DNA of 64,000 nt from Maioricimonas rarisocia (GCF_007747795.1 NZ_CP036275.1:6564001-6628000); one strand, 5' to 3'; positions 29,754 to 39,386 are shown, counted from the first letter of the stretch. The notes: generated from the letters alone by a model not told the origin. Translations and numbers: made by a program.

Positions 29754-30767
29754 CTACTCGCTCTCGTTCTCACTGCCACCAGCAGCGTCTTCGGCAGGTG
29801 TCTTCACGGGTACATCGTCCGCCGCGCTCCACTCCGACCAGCCGCAGTAGTAGTTCTGCACCGGACCGTAGCCGGCCAGTTCGAGAGCGAACGCATTCAG
29901 TGAGGCCCGTCCACCGGTCTGGCAGTACGTGATGGCCCCTTCCCCGGCCGGTCGGTCACCGACAATCTCACGGATCTTGTCGGGCGACTTGAACCGTCCC
30001 TGCTCGTCGACGAAGTTCGTCCATTCCAGCCGGGCAAAGCCGGGGATGTGCCCTTTGCGGGCTCCCGGGCCGGACGTGCCGGTGTACTCCCCTTCCGAGC
30101 GGGCATCGAGCAGCGCGATTGCTCCCCCGGGAGTTTCGATCACCTTCTGCACGTCCTCCTTCGCGGCGAGGCGTTCTTCCTGGAATTCCGGCTCGAACTC
30201 CGTCGGCGTCGGCACCAGCGGTTCGTTTGAAACAGGGGCATCCGCCTGCTGCCAGGCCGCCCAGCCACCGTTCAGGACGCGGACATCGTTAACGCCGAGA
30301 TACTCCAGCGTCCACCAGATGCGGGTGGCGTTCGTCGGGTTGTCCGCGTAGACGATCACGGGAGTGCCGGCGTTGATCCCCAATTCGCCGACCCGCCCGG
30401 CCCAGGCGTCGGCATCCTGCAGTCCTCCTTCCGAGAGGGCGAGGCTTTTCCAGTCGTTGAGGTCGACACGGACGGCCCCCGGAATATGCGACTCGGCATA
30501 GGCCTCCTCACTGCGGACATCGAGAATCCGCAGTTCCGTGTCATCGAGCTGAGCCTGCAGTTCCTCTGCGGTCACCAGCAGTTCGTCGGCGGCCGGCGCC
30601 TCATCGACGGGCGCTGCCGGCTCGGCCGCCTGCTCGGGAGGTTCCGACGGAACTTCGGGAGCCGGCTGCGGGACCGGATCCGCGACGGTTTCGAGCGGTT
30701 GCTCTTCGGGGCAGCCGCAGAGCATCGCCGCGATGGCAAGCGTCAGCAGAAATCGAGGCAGGTTCAT
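29754..30767 (-). CDS. Lipoprotein with two rhodanese (sulfurtransferase) domains
   Basis: A 337-residue lipoprotein: hydrophobic leader, lipobox ending at C19 (MLCGC), then a Pro/Glu/Ala-rich spacer to about residue 60. Two rhodanese domains follow. The second has the complete active loop CQTGGRAS with catalytic C282. In the first, the equivalent loop reads ADNPTNA (141 onward), with no cysteine, as in the inactive domain of thiosulfate sulfurtransferases. It should therefore be a surface- or periplasm-anchored thiosulfate or mercaptopyruvate sulfurtransferase. The ATG at 30767 fits the lipoprotein leader. Confidence 0.88.
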   Translation of the reverse strand: MNLPRFLLTLAIAAMLCGCPEEQPLETVADPVPQPAPEVPSEPPEQAAEPAAPVDEAPAADELLVTAEELQAQLDDTELRILDVRSEEAYAESHIPGAVRVDLNDWKSLALSEGGLQDADAWAGRVGELGINAGTPVIVYADNPTNATRIWWTLEYLGVNDVRVLNGGWAAWQQADAPVSNEPLVPTPTEFEPEFQEERLAAKEDVQKVIETPGGAIALLDARSEGEYTGTSGPGARKGHIPGFARLEWTNFVDEQGRFKSPDKIREIVGDRPAGEGAITYCQTGGRASLNAFALELAGYGPVQNYYCGWSEWSAADDVPVKTPAEDAAGGSENESE

Positions 30768-30970
30768 TCCGTTCCCCCTGAGCGTGGCAGGTGCTGGACA
30801 GTTCCGCGCAGCGTTGTCTCGATCGATTCTAGCGAGCCCCGAGCCGCATTGCGCTGGCCTCGTTCGCTCCGGCACGGATCTTTCTGTTGCTGATCGTTCT
30901 GTCGTTGAACAATCCGCAGCCGGAGTCAGTTCGAACACGACTCAGAGATTCGTACCGGCCGCGATCGCCG

Positions 30971-31795
30971 TCATGGCAGAAACGGAAACAGCCGGCGACG
31001 TTCTTCGTCTGTCAGCGGCGAGCCGTACTCGCAGGGCTCGAATGCCTCGATGAAGCGGATCTGGTTGCCTCGCTCCGGCCCGTACGTCTCCACAACGAGG
31101 TCGCGGTACCGGTCCGCCAGCGGGCTGATCCGCTCGATGTACCACTGCTTCATGAACTCGCGGCGGGCCTCGGCCCCCTCGGGAACCTGGTCTTCACGGC
31201 CGGAGTTATACGCCAGCCATTCGAAGAACTGCGACTCGTGGCAGCAGAGCGCATCGACGATGGTTTCGAGGACCGGTTCGACATCGACGACGACCGTCGG
31301 CGAGAACGGGTACGGCCGCGTAAAGTGATCCGACAGGTACGCGATGACCGGGTTCTTCCGCAGCGCGGGAACCTCGGGAACGATGGGGGGGACCGTCACC
31401 ATGTAGGCGGCATCGCAGACAAGTGTCGACGTGTAGCGGTGGTCGGGGTGATAGTCGTTCGGGCGGTGCGTGAGAATCAGGTCCGGTCGATACTCGCGGA
31501 TGTAGCCGATCATGTGGAACCGCGCTTCCAGCGATGGCTGCAGGTATCCGTCCCGATGATGGAGCACGTCGTACTGCAGCCCCAGAACCTTGCCGGATGC
31601 CGCTGCCTCCGCTGTCCGCCGTTCCACCAGCGGCTGCCCGGACATCTGGTGATGTCCCGATTCGCCGTTGGTCACGCTGACGAACCGCACCTCGTGCCCT
31701 CCCTGCTTCCAGAACAGGGCGGACCCGGCGGCGGTCAGATCAGAGTCGTCGGGATGGGCCCCGATGACCAGTACTCGCAATTGCGTCTCAGACAA
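30971..31795 (-). CDS. PIG-L family deacetylase
   Basis: A 274-residue zinc-dependent de-N-acetylase of the LmbE/PIG-L family, which acts on N-acetylglucosaminyl or similar amino sugar conjugates. The metal site is AHPDDSD (H14, D16, D17) with the later HPDH (H116, H119). The start is uncertain. A TTG at 31795 gives an N-terminus that fits the family (SETQLRVLVIGAHPDD), while a GTG at 31819 adds eight residues and has GAAGAG upstream. No ATG is available close by. The substrate cannot be read from context. Confidence 0.8.
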   Translation of the reverse strand: MSETQLRVLVIGAHPDDSDLTAAGSALFWKQGGHEVRFVSVTNGESGHHQMSGQPLVERRTAEAAASGKVLGLQYDVLHHRDGYLQPSLEARFHMIGYIREYRPDLILTHRPNDYHPDHRYTSTLVCDAAYMVTVPPIVPEVPALRKNPVIAYLSDHFTRPYPFSPTVVVDVEPVLETIVDALCCHESQFFEWLAYNSGREDQVPEGAEARREFMKQWYIERISPLADRYRDLVVETYGPERGNQIRFIEAFEPCEYGSPLTDEERRRLFPFLP

Positions 31796-32148
31796 CTTTT
31801 CCGTCCCTTCGTCTACCACGAATCTCTTCGGCGGGGCCCTGCAGTGCGAACGCCGTCGCAATGCTGATGAGTGTGCGCCGCCGAATCAAGCGGGACGGCA
31901 CATCGAGCTTGCCGCTGCGCTCATGGCAATGTCAGCAGATTGACTGACACCGACTGGTGACATCCGGGCATCCCTCAGCAGGCTGGCGGACTCCGCAAAG
32001 GCCGAACAACACAACACTTGCGACACCAGCGGGTGGCCCGGAGCCGGTTTTCACCGGACATTAACCCCCAACTCATCAAAAGACCACCACGCGTGTCGAT
32101 AATCCGTCAAGAACATGACACCGCCTCCCTTTAGCAAGGCCCGCTGCC
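31796..32148. other. Divergent gap between the PIG-L and first metallophosphoesterase genes
   Basis: This 353-bp stretch must hold two divergent promoters, but I see no convincing consensus boxes, gene or repeat module in it. Confidence 0.4.
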
Positions 32149-33078
32149 ATGGCCGCTCCGCCACTGAAGGCACAACGTCAGGTCGGCAGGACGTCACCCC
32201 ACAGCCTGGAGACCGAACAGTCGGTTCGCACGCTGTTTGTGAGCGACCTGCACCTCGGCTGCAGGCACGCACAGGCCGGGGCGTTTCTCGAGTACATCTC
32301 GCGTCATCTGCCCCGGGAACTGTACCTGGTCGGCGACGTGATTGACGGCTGGAAGCTGGGAGCCCGCTGGCGGTGGACCGCCGAGTACAGCAGCATCCTC
32401 GAGCGGCTCAATTACCTCGTCAAACATGGCACGCGAATCTACTACACCCCCGGCAACCACGACGCCTTCCTGCGGGACGAGCTGTTTTCATCGGTACTGC
32501 GGGGCAAGCTCGGCTCGATCGAAATCGCCGACGAGTTCGTCTTCTCGTCGGTCTCGGGCCGCCGGCTGCTGGTGATCCACGGCGACCAGTTCGACAACGT
32601 CGAAGAGAAAGCCCAGTGGGTCTCGCGGCTGGGCGCCCGCGCCCACGACTACCTGCTCTCGATGAACCGCTTGGTCAGCCGGATGCGGCGGGTCGAAGAT
32701 CGCAGCCCGTACGCCTACTGCGGCCGCATCAAACGCCGCGTCAAGCAGAAGGTCTGCGAGTCGAGTCGGTTCCGCGAGCGGCTGCTCGAGCACGCGCACA
32801 GTCGCGGGTGTGATGGCGTCGTCTGCGGTCACCTGCACTCGCCGCTCGTCGCCGACATCGACGGCATGCTCTACGCGAACGTCGGGGACTGGGTCGAACA
32901 TTGCACCGCAATGATTGAATACGAGGACGGCAGCCTGGTCCTCGATCACTACTACGCCGGTGATCGGGAACACGTTTCCGTTGAGGTGGATTCGCAGCCA
33001 CTGCTTTCCAAGCAGGAGGTGGCCGCGACGGCCTCCGCAGGCTGTGCACCGGTCTCCGGCTGCCGAAGCGAAGCCTGA
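32149..33078 (+). CDS. PlcP/LpxH-like calcineurin-type metallophosphoesterase, copy 1
   Basis: A 309-residue enzyme with the full dimetal phosphoesterase set: SDLHLG (D33, H35), GDVIDGWKL (62-70), GNHD (102-105), HGDQFD (H144 region) and GHLH (H228, H230). The GDxxDGW block and the following RWRWTAEY resemble PlcP-type proteins, which remove the head group of phospholipids under phosphate limitation, more than true LpxH of lipid A synthesis (GDLFD-type with a different second block). That subtype call is from memory and needs a tree. It is followed 104 bp later by a glycosyltransferase and a radical SAM gene, which fits lipid or glycolipid work. Confidence 0.8.
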   Translation: MAAPPLKAQRQVGRTSPHSLETEQSVRTLFVSDLHLGCRHAQAGAFLEYISRHLPRELYLVGDVIDGWKLGARWRWTAEYSSILERLNYLVKHGTRIYYTPGNHDAFLRDELFSSVLRGKLGSIEIADEFVFSSVSGRRLLVIHGDQFDNVEEKAQWVSRLGARAHDYLLSMNRLVSRMRRVEDRSPYAYCGRIKRRVKQKVCESSRFRERLLEHAHSRGCDGVVCGHLHSPLVADIDGMLYANVGDWVEHCTAMIEYEDGSLVLDHYYAGDREHVSVEVDSQPLLSKQEVAATASAGCAPVSGCRSEA

Positions 33079-33182
33079 AGCGCAACGGTCCGCGTCCGGT
33101 AGAATGGAATCCTGGCGGCCTCGCCCGGCAGATCCGGTCGACTCCGCCTTACCCGTGAAGGACGAGCAGTCGCAGATCCCTG

Positions 33183-34304
33183 ATGGCTACCATCCTTTAC
33201 AGTCTGGCTGGAGAGGGACGCGGCCACGCAACCCGTGTCCGTACGGTTGTCGAAGCGCTGCGCGATCGCCATCGCATCGAGATCTTCGCACCCGGCGTCG
33301 CGTATGATCTGCTGTCGCGGGCCTACCAGCACTCCTCAGTGACGGTCCGCCGAATCCCCGGACTGCTGTTTCACTACTCGCAACAGCGGCTGGATTACCT
33401 GCAAACGATCTCCGAAGCCGGTCGATATCTTGCTGGTCTTCCCCAGCTCATTCGACGACTGCGGGACGCGATCTGCTCCAGCCGGGCCGATCTGGTGATC
33501 ACCGATTTCGAGCCGGCGTTGCCCCGCGCCGCCCTGCGGGAGTCGGTCCCGTTCATCAGCCTCGATCACCAGCACTTTCTCACCGCCTGTGACCTCAGCG
33601 ACCTGCCGCTGCACCTGCGGGCGCACGCATCGATCATGAGCCCCGTCGTGGGCTCATACTACCAGGGGCAGGCGGCGACGATCATTTCCTCATTCTACTT
33701 CCCGCCGGTGCACCGCTGGTACCGGGACTGCGTCGTTCAGGCCGGGGTTCTGCTGCGCCCGGAGATCCGCAACATGCAGCCGGTCGTCGGCAATCATCTG
33801 CTGGTCTACCTGCGTCGATTCGCCCCGGACAACGTCATGTCGGCTCTGGCGAGTTGTAGACGCGAAGTCCGGATCTACGGACTCGGCGAACGCCCGGCTG
33901 AAGGGAATCTGAAGTTCTTCGGCGTCAGCGAACACGGTTTTCTGCAGGATCTGGCGACCTGCCAGGCGTTGATCTCCAATGCCGGCAATCAGCTGATCGG
34001 CGAGGCGATGTTCCTCGGCAAACCGGTGCTGGCCATTCCGGAAGCCAGGAACTTCGAGCAGTTCATCAATGCGTTCTACATCCGCCAGGGGGGCGGAGGA
34101 GACTGGTGTCACGTGCACGAGTTCGGCGACCGATTGCTGAGCCGCTTCCTCGAACACATGGACGAGTACCGCGGACGGATCGACCGGAATCGCCTTGACG
34201 GCCTGCCGACGGTTCTCGACGCGGTCGAATCGCACCTGCCGGCCCTCCCCGGAACGTCCTCAGGCTCACACGAACTTCGTCTACTGGAAAGTCGCGTTTC
34301 ATGA
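33183..34304 (+). CDS. GT-B glycosyltransferase, MJ1255/VC2487-like (MurG-related)
   Basis: A 373-residue glycosyltransferase. The N-terminal Rossmann start [10 protein letters not shown] and the C-terminal donor site [30 protein letters not shown] match the MJ1255/VC2487 branch related to MurG and to diacylglycerol glycosyltransferases. No membrane span is obvious, so it is likely a peripheral protein at the inner face of the membrane. Its stop overlaps the next start (ATGA). Being just behind a PlcP-like phosphoesterase, it could glycosylate the diacylglycerol that enzyme frees; that is an inference. Confidence 0.82.
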   Translation: MATILYSLAGEGRGHATRVRTVVEALRDRHRIEIFAPGVAYDLLSRAYQHSSVTVRRIPGLLFHYSQQRLDYLQTISEAGRYLAGLPQLIRRLRDAICSSRADLVITDFEPALPRAALRESVPFISLDHQHFLTACDLSDLPLHLRAHASIMSPVVGSYYQGQAATIISSFYFPPVHRWYRDCVVQAGVLLRPEIRNMQPVVGNHLLVYLRRFAPDNVMSALASCRREVRIYGLGERPAEGNLKFFGVSEHGFLQDLATCQALISNAGNQLIGEAMFLGKPVLAIPEARNFEQFINAFYIRQGGGGDWCHVHEFGDRLLSRFLEHMDEYRGRIDRNRLDGLPTVLDAVESHLPALPGTSSGSHELRLLESRVS

Positions 34305-35473
34305 TCGGTCGACTGGCTGGCTATCTCAACGCTGTCCGGCAGAATCGTCGTCGCCAGGACGGCCTGCCCCGCATGCTTACCTACACGGTCACCTTCGGCT
34401 GCAATGCCCGCTGCGTGATGTGTGACTCGTGGAAGATGTCGACCGAAGGAGATCTCACGCTCGACGAGATCGAGCACATCTTCCGCCAGCTGCCGCGACT
34501 CGATGCCGTCCGCCTGACCGGAGGCGAACCGTTCGTCCGCAAGGACTTTGCCCAGATCACCGACCTGGCCGATCGCCACCTGCGGCCGATGCTGCTGCAT
34601 GTGACGACGAACGGCTTTCTGACCGACCGGATCGTCCGCTTCTGCGAGGAACGCCATCATCGCACGCCGCTCGAAATGCTGATCTCGATCGACGGCGTGG
34701 GGGAGAAGCACAACGAGATCCGCGGCAACAGCCGGGCCTACGACAGCTGCATCGAGACCATCGAACAGCTTGCACCACACCGCAAACGGCTCAATTTGAG
34801 TCTCGCCGTCAACCAGACGATCGTCGATGCCGAGGGGGTCGAGCACTACAAGCGTCTGCGGGACACGCTCAAAAAGTACGACGTCCGCAATCATGTCGTC
34901 ATGGCTTATGACGTCAGCGCAACCTACAACCTCGAACGGGAACTCGAGCTGGCTCCGGGGGAGATCGGCGAGTTCACGACGTTCGGCGAATTCACCGACG
35001 ATCACCTGCGGGAACTGTTCGACGAACTCGAGCGCGACCTGGACAGCTATCGGTTCCTGCAGCGGATTGCCAAGCGGTACTACCTGCGTGGCATCCGCAA
35101 CCGCCTTCTGGGAGGAACCGGCCTGCCGAACCCGCCCTGCGTGGCTCTCAACGCACACATGCGGCTGTTCCCCAACGGGGATGTGCCCACCTGCCAGTTC
35201 AACAGCCGGACGGTCGGCAACCTTCGCGAGCAATCGTTTGAGGAGGTGTGGACGAGTGCTCAGGCTGCCGAGCAGCGGACCTGGGTCCGCAACTGTGCCG
35301 GCTGCTGGGCCGAGTGTGAGGTGCTTCCCAGTGCGATCTACACCGGCGATCTGCTGAAGGAGTGGATCCGTCCAACCCAGCCCGGCCCGACCGATCCCGA
35401 TGCTGTCCGCCCGCTGCGGAATCTTCCGAAGGAAGAGCCCCAGGACGCCGAACTGGTCGAGCTGTCGACGTAG
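34301..35473 (+). CDS. Radical SAM protein with SPASM-like C-terminal domain
   Basis: A 390-residue enzyme. The iron-sulfur cluster motif is CNARCVMC (C34, C38, C41), the SAM-binding GGEP motif is RLTGGEPF, and the C-terminus holds a second cysteine group (GDVPTCQF, then CAGCWAEC) of the SPASM/twitch kind that binds auxiliary clusters. Family members modify peptides, sugars or lipids. It is translationally coupled to the glycosyltransferase (4-bp overlap). The substrate is unknown; a lipid head group or sugar is suggested only by neighbours. Confidence 0.85.
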   Translation: MIGRLAGYLNAVRQNRRRQDGLPRMLTYTVTFGCNARCVMCDSWKMSTEGDLTLDEIEHIFRQLPRLDAVRLTGGEPFVRKDFAQITDLADRHLRPMLLHVTTNGFLTDRIVRFCEERHHRTPLEMLISIDGVGEKHNEIRGNSRAYDSCIETIEQLAPHRKRLNLSLAVNQTIVDAEGVEHYKRLRDTLKKYDVRNHVVMAYDVSATYNLERELELAPGEIGEFTTFGEFTDDHLRELFDELERDLDSYRFLQRIAKRYYLRGIRNRLLGGTGLPNPPCVALNAHMRLFPNGDVPTCQFNSRTVGNLREQSFEEVWTSAQAAEQRTWVRNCAGCWAECEVLPSAIYTGDLLKEWIRPTQPGPTDPDAVRPLRNLPKEEPQDAELVELST

Positions 35474-35484
35474 TGGGTAGCGGG

Positions 35485-35505
35485 TAGGAGTTAGGAGTTA
35501 GGAGT
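35485..35505. repeat. TTAGGAG heptamer run and left target duplication of the IS
   Basis: Three tandem TTAGGAG-type heptamers. The last 11 bases, GAGTTAGGAGT (35495-35505), recur directly after the element at 37037-37047, as expected for a target site duplication, though the host repeat itself makes short matches likely. Confidence 0.6.
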
Positions 35506-35528
35506 GAATGGCACTTAACTGCTGCAAC
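35506..35528. repeat. IS left terminal inverted repeat
   Basis: 23 bp; matches the inverted complement of 37014-37036 except for one base at position 17 of the repeat. Confidence 0.9.
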
Positions 35529-36921
35529 TTCCGTTGAGGATTGCAGCTCGGGCAATTTCACGTGGTTGCGTGAGAAGTCGGTACGAGTTGGGCCGTCGTT
35601 TCTTGGCTCGGGGTTCAATGCGGTTGGGACGTTTGCCCACCCGTTGCGAGGCCACAAAACGGAGGAGCTCGGCATGCAGCGCTGCGCCGTTTTCCGGCGT
35701 ACACAGGTCCCAGTACGGCTGGAAAGCCAGGATCGCCTGCATGGCCCCTTTGAAACTGATCTGACGCGGCGGAAGCGCGTATTGCCGCGCCGCCTGGGCC
35801 ATCACCGTGCGGATCAGATTATACCCCAGAAGGTGCGTCCACAGTTCCTTACGCACCATCTCGGGCGTCTTGCACCGCAGCATGTCCATCTGCATTGTCT
35901 GCTTCAGAGACCGCAGATCCAGTTCGGCATTCCATCGCTGGCGATACAGGTCTGTGAGGTCCAGCCTGCTGAATGCCTGCGGATCCTGCAGCGACGTGGC
36001 CACATTCAGACGACGCGTGCGAAAGCCTGACACCGAGACGACCAGACGCACCTCGCGCACGAACAGTTCGTCTGGCAATGCTGCATATTCAGCAGGATCC
36101 ATTCCCTTACGTCGCCGCGGCTTCTTCCACACGACCACATGATCCTGCTTTCCCAGCCGCTTCCCGCGACGGAAGTCGACCTTTCGGGACTGATGCACGC
36201 GAACCACAAAGTCGACACCGCGTTGCTGCAGTTCCATCAGTTCGTACCACGAACAGATGTAGCGATCCGCCAGCAACACGTCCCCCGCAGCGAACAGGTT
36301 CCACAAGGAGCGCAGCAGCCCCAGTTCGCTCTGCCCCTTGCCCTGGTAACGGCAGATGGCCAGGTCCAGGACGGCACCGCACGAAAGCGAGAAGACGGCG
36401 GCAATTCGCGCAATCGGGAAGCCCAGGCCCTGCTTCTGGTTGGGCTGCTGGGGATAGGCTTCCTGGTTGGCGGTGGTATCCGGCATGGTGACCGTCGAAC
36501 CATCAAACACGTGCACGCGACGACCTTTCCAGCGCCACTCGTCAGGCGTGCTGCGTTCCAGTTCCCGCCCCGTTTCCCGCGCCAGAGCGGCCACAAACGA
36601 TTCCGGAAGCCGCTGCCGGGCCAGGCAGTAGCCTCCGGTCTGTGGCGAGCATGACGGCTGGCCGGTGGCGGCCCGGAAGGCGAGCAGCCGGGCGACGACT
36701 TCGCGGCAGGAGTGGTCCTGAGAGATGACCTGCCAGAGGAACATCAGGACTGTGATGGTGGGGGTGAACACCCGCTTGTGTACGGTCAGGCCTGCTTCGG
36801 TGATCAGCCGTTCGACAAGTGCCGTGGAGAGTACGTTTCCGAACGGGAGCTCGTCGGACAGAGCGAACTGACGACGAAGCACATTGAGCTGTTGCGAGAG
36901 ACGTCCTTGATTACAATGCAC
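35515..36921 (-). CDS. IS4-family transposase
   Basis: A 468-residue DDE transposase. Catalytic segments are visible: HVFDGSTVTMPD (first Asp), VLLADRYICSWYE (second Asp) and the YREK-type YRQRWNAELDLRSLKQTM carrying the Glu. The GTG at 36921 was chosen over an upstream ATG because AAGGAGG lies 6 nt before it, an ideal ribosome site. The gene runs almost to the left end of the element, and its last codons lie inside the terminal repeat. No frameshift or stop interrupts it, so the protein should be functional. Confidence 0.93.
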   Translation of the reverse strand: MHCNQGRLSQQLNVLRRQFALSDELPFGNVLSTALVERLITEAGLTVHKRVFTPTITVLMFLWQVISQDHSCREVVARLLAFRAATGQPSCSPQTGGYCLARQRLPESFVAALARETGRELERSTPDEWRWKGRRVHVFDGSTVTMPDTTANQEAYPQQPNQKQGLGFPIARIAAVFSLSCGAVLDLAICRYQGKGQSELGLLRSLWNLFAAGDVLLADRYICSWYELMELQQRGVDFVVRVHQSRKVDFRRGKRLGKQDHVVVWKKPRRRKGMDPAEYAALPDELFVREVRLVVSVSGFRTRRLNVATSLQDPQAFSRLDLTDLYRQRWNAELDLRSLKQTMQMDMLRCKTPEMVRKELWTHLLGYNLIRTVMAQAARQYALPPRQISFKGAMQAILAFQPYWDLCTPENGAALHAELLRFVASQRVGKRPNRIEPRAKKRRPNSYRLLTQPREIARAAILNGSCSS

Positions 36922-37013
36922 GCTCGGCCTCCTTGCCTGCGATCGGTTTTGGTGATGCGAAACCAGATCAAAGCAAAGGAGGCCGTTTTGTGTAAAGGCC
37001 ATTTCTGGAAACA

Positions 37014-37036
37014 GTTGCGGCAGTTAAGTGCCATTC
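37014..37036. repeat. IS right terminal inverted repeat
   Basis: 23 bp, pairs with 35506-35528; lies upstream of the transposase start. Confidence 0.9.
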
Positions 37037-37307
37037 GAGTTAGGAGTTAGGAAGCAGGCGAGCCCCGAGCGTGAGCTCGGGGGTAACGCATGCCACTGGC
37101 GGCTTGCTCCGCCAGCCAGGTAGGCTGGGACTGGTCCCAACAATCCAGCCGCTCAGCGCCTCTCGTCGCTGCGCGACCCCGGTTGGCGAGCACGAGATGG
37201 CAGCGGGTGTTCAGGCAAACAGGAATGTCTGCCCCACTTGATCCCCCCCGTGGATACCCTGCGCGACTGGACGCGCACGGCACGCAGAGCTGGCACAAGT
37301 CAGACCG
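37037..37307. repeat. Repeat-module gap downstream of btaB
   Basis: After the right target duplication come a GCGAGCCCCGAGCGTGAGCT module (37058), a CTGGCGG-CTTGCT-CCGCCAG hairpin near 37096, an R1 palindrome (37124-37139), the GCTGCGCGACCCCGGTTGG module (37169 region) and a variant of the ACAGGAATGTCTGCCCCAC module (37217-37236). No gene is seen. Confidence 0.75.
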
Positions 37308-38060
37308 CTACGTCCCGGACGGCTTGCGGCCTACGAAGAAATAGTACGGTGCCCGGACCAGCGGCAGGTACGGCACCTTGCCGCGGTTCTCCTCGAGAAC
37401 CTCGGTCTCGAAGTGGCTTTCGAGAAACGGCACGTGATCCGGCGAGAGAAACACGTTGTCCGAGCCGAACCAAGCCGGCCAGACTGTGCGTGTGCTCCAG
37501 CCATGCTTGCGATGGCCCTCTGCCGGATACTTTCGGGCCACGTAGAAGTCGACCACGCCGATACGCCCGCCCGGCTTCAGCAGCGCCAGAGCATTTTCAA
37601 TGGCCCGGAACCAGTCGGGGATCATCGTCAGCGAATACGAGAACGTGACGACGTCGGCAGTTCCTTCCGGTGGCCGAAAGGTGGTCGCGTCGGCACAGGC
37701 GGTCGTGACGTTATCCCAGCCGCGGGCCTCAATCCGCTGGGAGGCGACGTTCAGCAGCGACGGCGCCAGATCGACCAGGTACATCTGCCCGAGTGATCCG
37801 ATCCGTTCACCGAGATGCTCGGCGTTCTCGCCTGTGCCGGCTCCCAGATCGATCCACACATCTCCTTCCGAGACGGGCACACGATCGATCATTTCGCGGC
37901 GGCCGTGCAGCATCCGCTTGCGAAACGAGTCGTAGTTGTCCGCCTGACCCGAGTAGAAGTTCTCGAGTCGCTCGGCATGCGTTCCACCACGAACGCGGCG
38001 GGCGGCGAGATGCCACAGGATCTTCAGGTCACCCAGCAACGACGATGAGTTCTCGGTCAT
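37308..38060 (-). CDS. btaB: BtaB-like SAM-dependent N-methyltransferase (betaine lipid synthesis)
   Basis: A 250-residue class I methyltransferase with motif [10 protein letters not shown] (70-78) and a late [11 protein letters not shown] segment. In BtaB this enzyme methylates diacylglyceryl-homoserine three times to make diacylglyceryl-trimethylhomoserine (DGTS). The [20 protein letters not shown] region fits bacterial BtaB. It lies 62 bp downstream of btaA on the same strand, which is the strongest support for the name. The ATG at 38060 gives a start without the meaningless upstream extension. Soluble, probably membrane-associated. Confidence 0.85.
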   Translation of the reverse strand: MTENSSSLLGDLKILWHLAARRVRGGTHAERLENFYSGQADNYDSFRKRMLHGRREMIDRVPVSEGDVWIDLGAGTGENAEHLGERIGSLGQMYLVDLAPSLLNVASQRIEARGWDNVTTACADATTFRPPEGTADVVTFSYSLTMIPDWFRAIENALALLKPGGRIGVVDFYVARKYPAEGHRKHGWSTRTVWPAWFGSDNVFLSPDHVPFLESHFETEVLEENRGKVPYLPLVRAPYYFFVGRKPSGT

Positions 38061-38122
38061 GAGACGAGTGCTGAATCCGGGCAGTCGCGATGAGTCGGGA
38101 AGGAGAGAAGCCAGGCGGCCAG

Positions 38123-39319
38123 TCAGGCAGTCAGGTCGGCGATGTAGAAGCTGCCGTACGTATTCACCCGGTCCCGCTCGTGCAGCTCGCTGGCCAGTTC
38201 CGGGTTGTACGTCAGCAGTTCGCCCAGCCGGGTCTGACCGTGTTTGCCGTTGATCGTGATCGGATCGACGAAGTCGACCTCGAGGCCGGCACTGCGCCAG
38301 ATGATGCGGGTTTTCTCGGCAGCCCGATCGTGAATCGCCTGCCACTCGGCCGAGAGGACGTCACGGAGGTTCGCCCACAGCCAGTCCATGTGATCGAGCA
38401 GCACAAACCGCGAGACGGTCACGTCGTTCTCGTCGAGAAATCCGAGAATCGAGTTCGTGTGCACCTCGACCTTGTCGACGAGACCGTCCTTGAGCTTCTG
38501 GAAGTTGTCAGGCTTGAGATACTCCGGACAGCACTCGGGCGTGTACGAACCGGTCAGGTAGACCCGCCAGAAGTAGTTGTCGTGCAGGGGACGGTCGGCG
38601 AACACGGTCTCGATACGGTCGACGATGAACTGCACCACGCCGCCGGGATACCCTTCGTCCAGCTGTCGTCGCTGGCTGCGGGGCACGCCCAGCATGGCGA
38701 GCGTCGCATCGCGGCGCAGCATCCAGGTGATCATCGGGCGGAACAGCGATTCGCGGAGCTGCCGGTCGCGATAGATTTCCTGCTGTTCTTCGACGGTCGA
38801 TGCGTTGAGCAGGGTGTCGATGCCATCGCGGATCTTCGCGACCCGGTTGATGTAACCGTTCACCAGCCAGGCGAACGTCCCGGAAGAGCCCCAGAAATAG
38901 AAGCTCGAACGACGGGTGGAGCCGTCGAAGAACTTCGAGCGCCGGTCCCAGTAACTGCGTGATTCGGGCGTGAGGGTCTTCCGCAGCCGCTCGTGATAGA
39001 TCGTCGACCACTGCGGGCTGCTGCCCGTGCCGAACAGCTCGAAGAACGTTTCGTAGTCGAGATGCCGGATGCCCGCCAGCTTCAGCTCGAGCAGGGCGTT
39101 CTGCCGGGGGTTCATGTCGACCGCATAGACGCGATTGGGGCCGGCCAGCGCGTAGTCGAGTGCGTTACAACCGGCCGACGTGATCACCAGGACGTTGTCG
39201 TCCGGTCCCAGGTCGAGGGCTACGTGATCGAGCCGGGGGTCTTCCCAGCAGGTGTTGTAGACCAGGTTGTTTTTGTGGATGAGATTGAAGTAGGTACGGC
39301 TCAAGCGTTCCCAAGCCAT
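38123..39319 (-). CDS. btaA: BtaA-like S-adenosylmethionine:diacylglycerol 3-amino-3-carboxypropyltransferase
   Basis: A 398-residue enzyme that moves the aminocarboxypropyl group of SAM onto diacylglycerol to give diacylglyceryl-homoserine, the first step of betaine lipid synthesis. Family segments: [18 protein letters not shown] at the N-terminus, [16 protein letters not shown] (SAM site), [17 protein letters not shown], and [10 protein letters not shown] late in the chain. The ATG at 39319 has AGGA upstream at good spacing; another ATG seven codons earlier is possible. It follows a PlcP-like phosphoesterase gene by under 70 bp and precedes btaB, so substrate supply and both synthesis steps lie together. 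Confidence 0.87.
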   Translation of the reverse strand: MAWERLSRTYFNLIHKNNLVYNTCWEDPRLDHVALDLGPDDNVLVITSAGCNALDYALAGPNRVYAVDMNPRQNALLELKLAGIRHLDYETFFELFGTGSSPQWSTIYHERLRKTLTPESRSYWDRRSKFFDGSTRRSSFYFWGSSGTFAWLVNGYINRVAKIRDGIDTLLNASTVEEQQEIYRDRQLRESLFRPMITWMLRRDATLAMLGVPRSQRRQLDEGYPGGVVQFIVDRIETVFADRPLHDNYFWRVYLTGSYTPECCPEYLKPDNFQKLKDGLVDKVEVHTNSILGFLDENDVTVSRFVLLDHMDWLWANLRDVLSAEWQAIHDRAAEKTRIIWRSAGLEVDFVDPITINGKHGQTRLGELLTYNPELASELHERDRVNTYGSFYIADLTA

Positions 39320-39386
39320 CGATCGATCCTGCCGGGGCATGTGCGTTGTTCAGTCCCAGACGGCTGCCGGCAGACACACACGCGTC

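Larger units (their letters stand above)
35506..37036 (-). mobile_element. Complete IS4-family insertion sequence
   Basis: A 1531-bp element bounded by 23-bp inverted repeats with one mismatch (35506-35528 and 37014-37036; outer part GAATGGCACTTAACTGC) and flanked by an 11-bp direct repeat, in the size range of IS4-family duplications. It carries one intact transposase gene and no passengers. It sits in a repeat-rich non-coding gap between the radical SAM gene and btaB, so no host gene is broken. Intact ends and gene suggest a recent, possibly active copy. Confidence 0.92.

Noticed and set aside
36922-37002. Upstream ATG for the IS4 transposase
   Set aside because: The GTG at 36921 has AAGGAGG at ideal spacing, whereas the upstream ATG has none.
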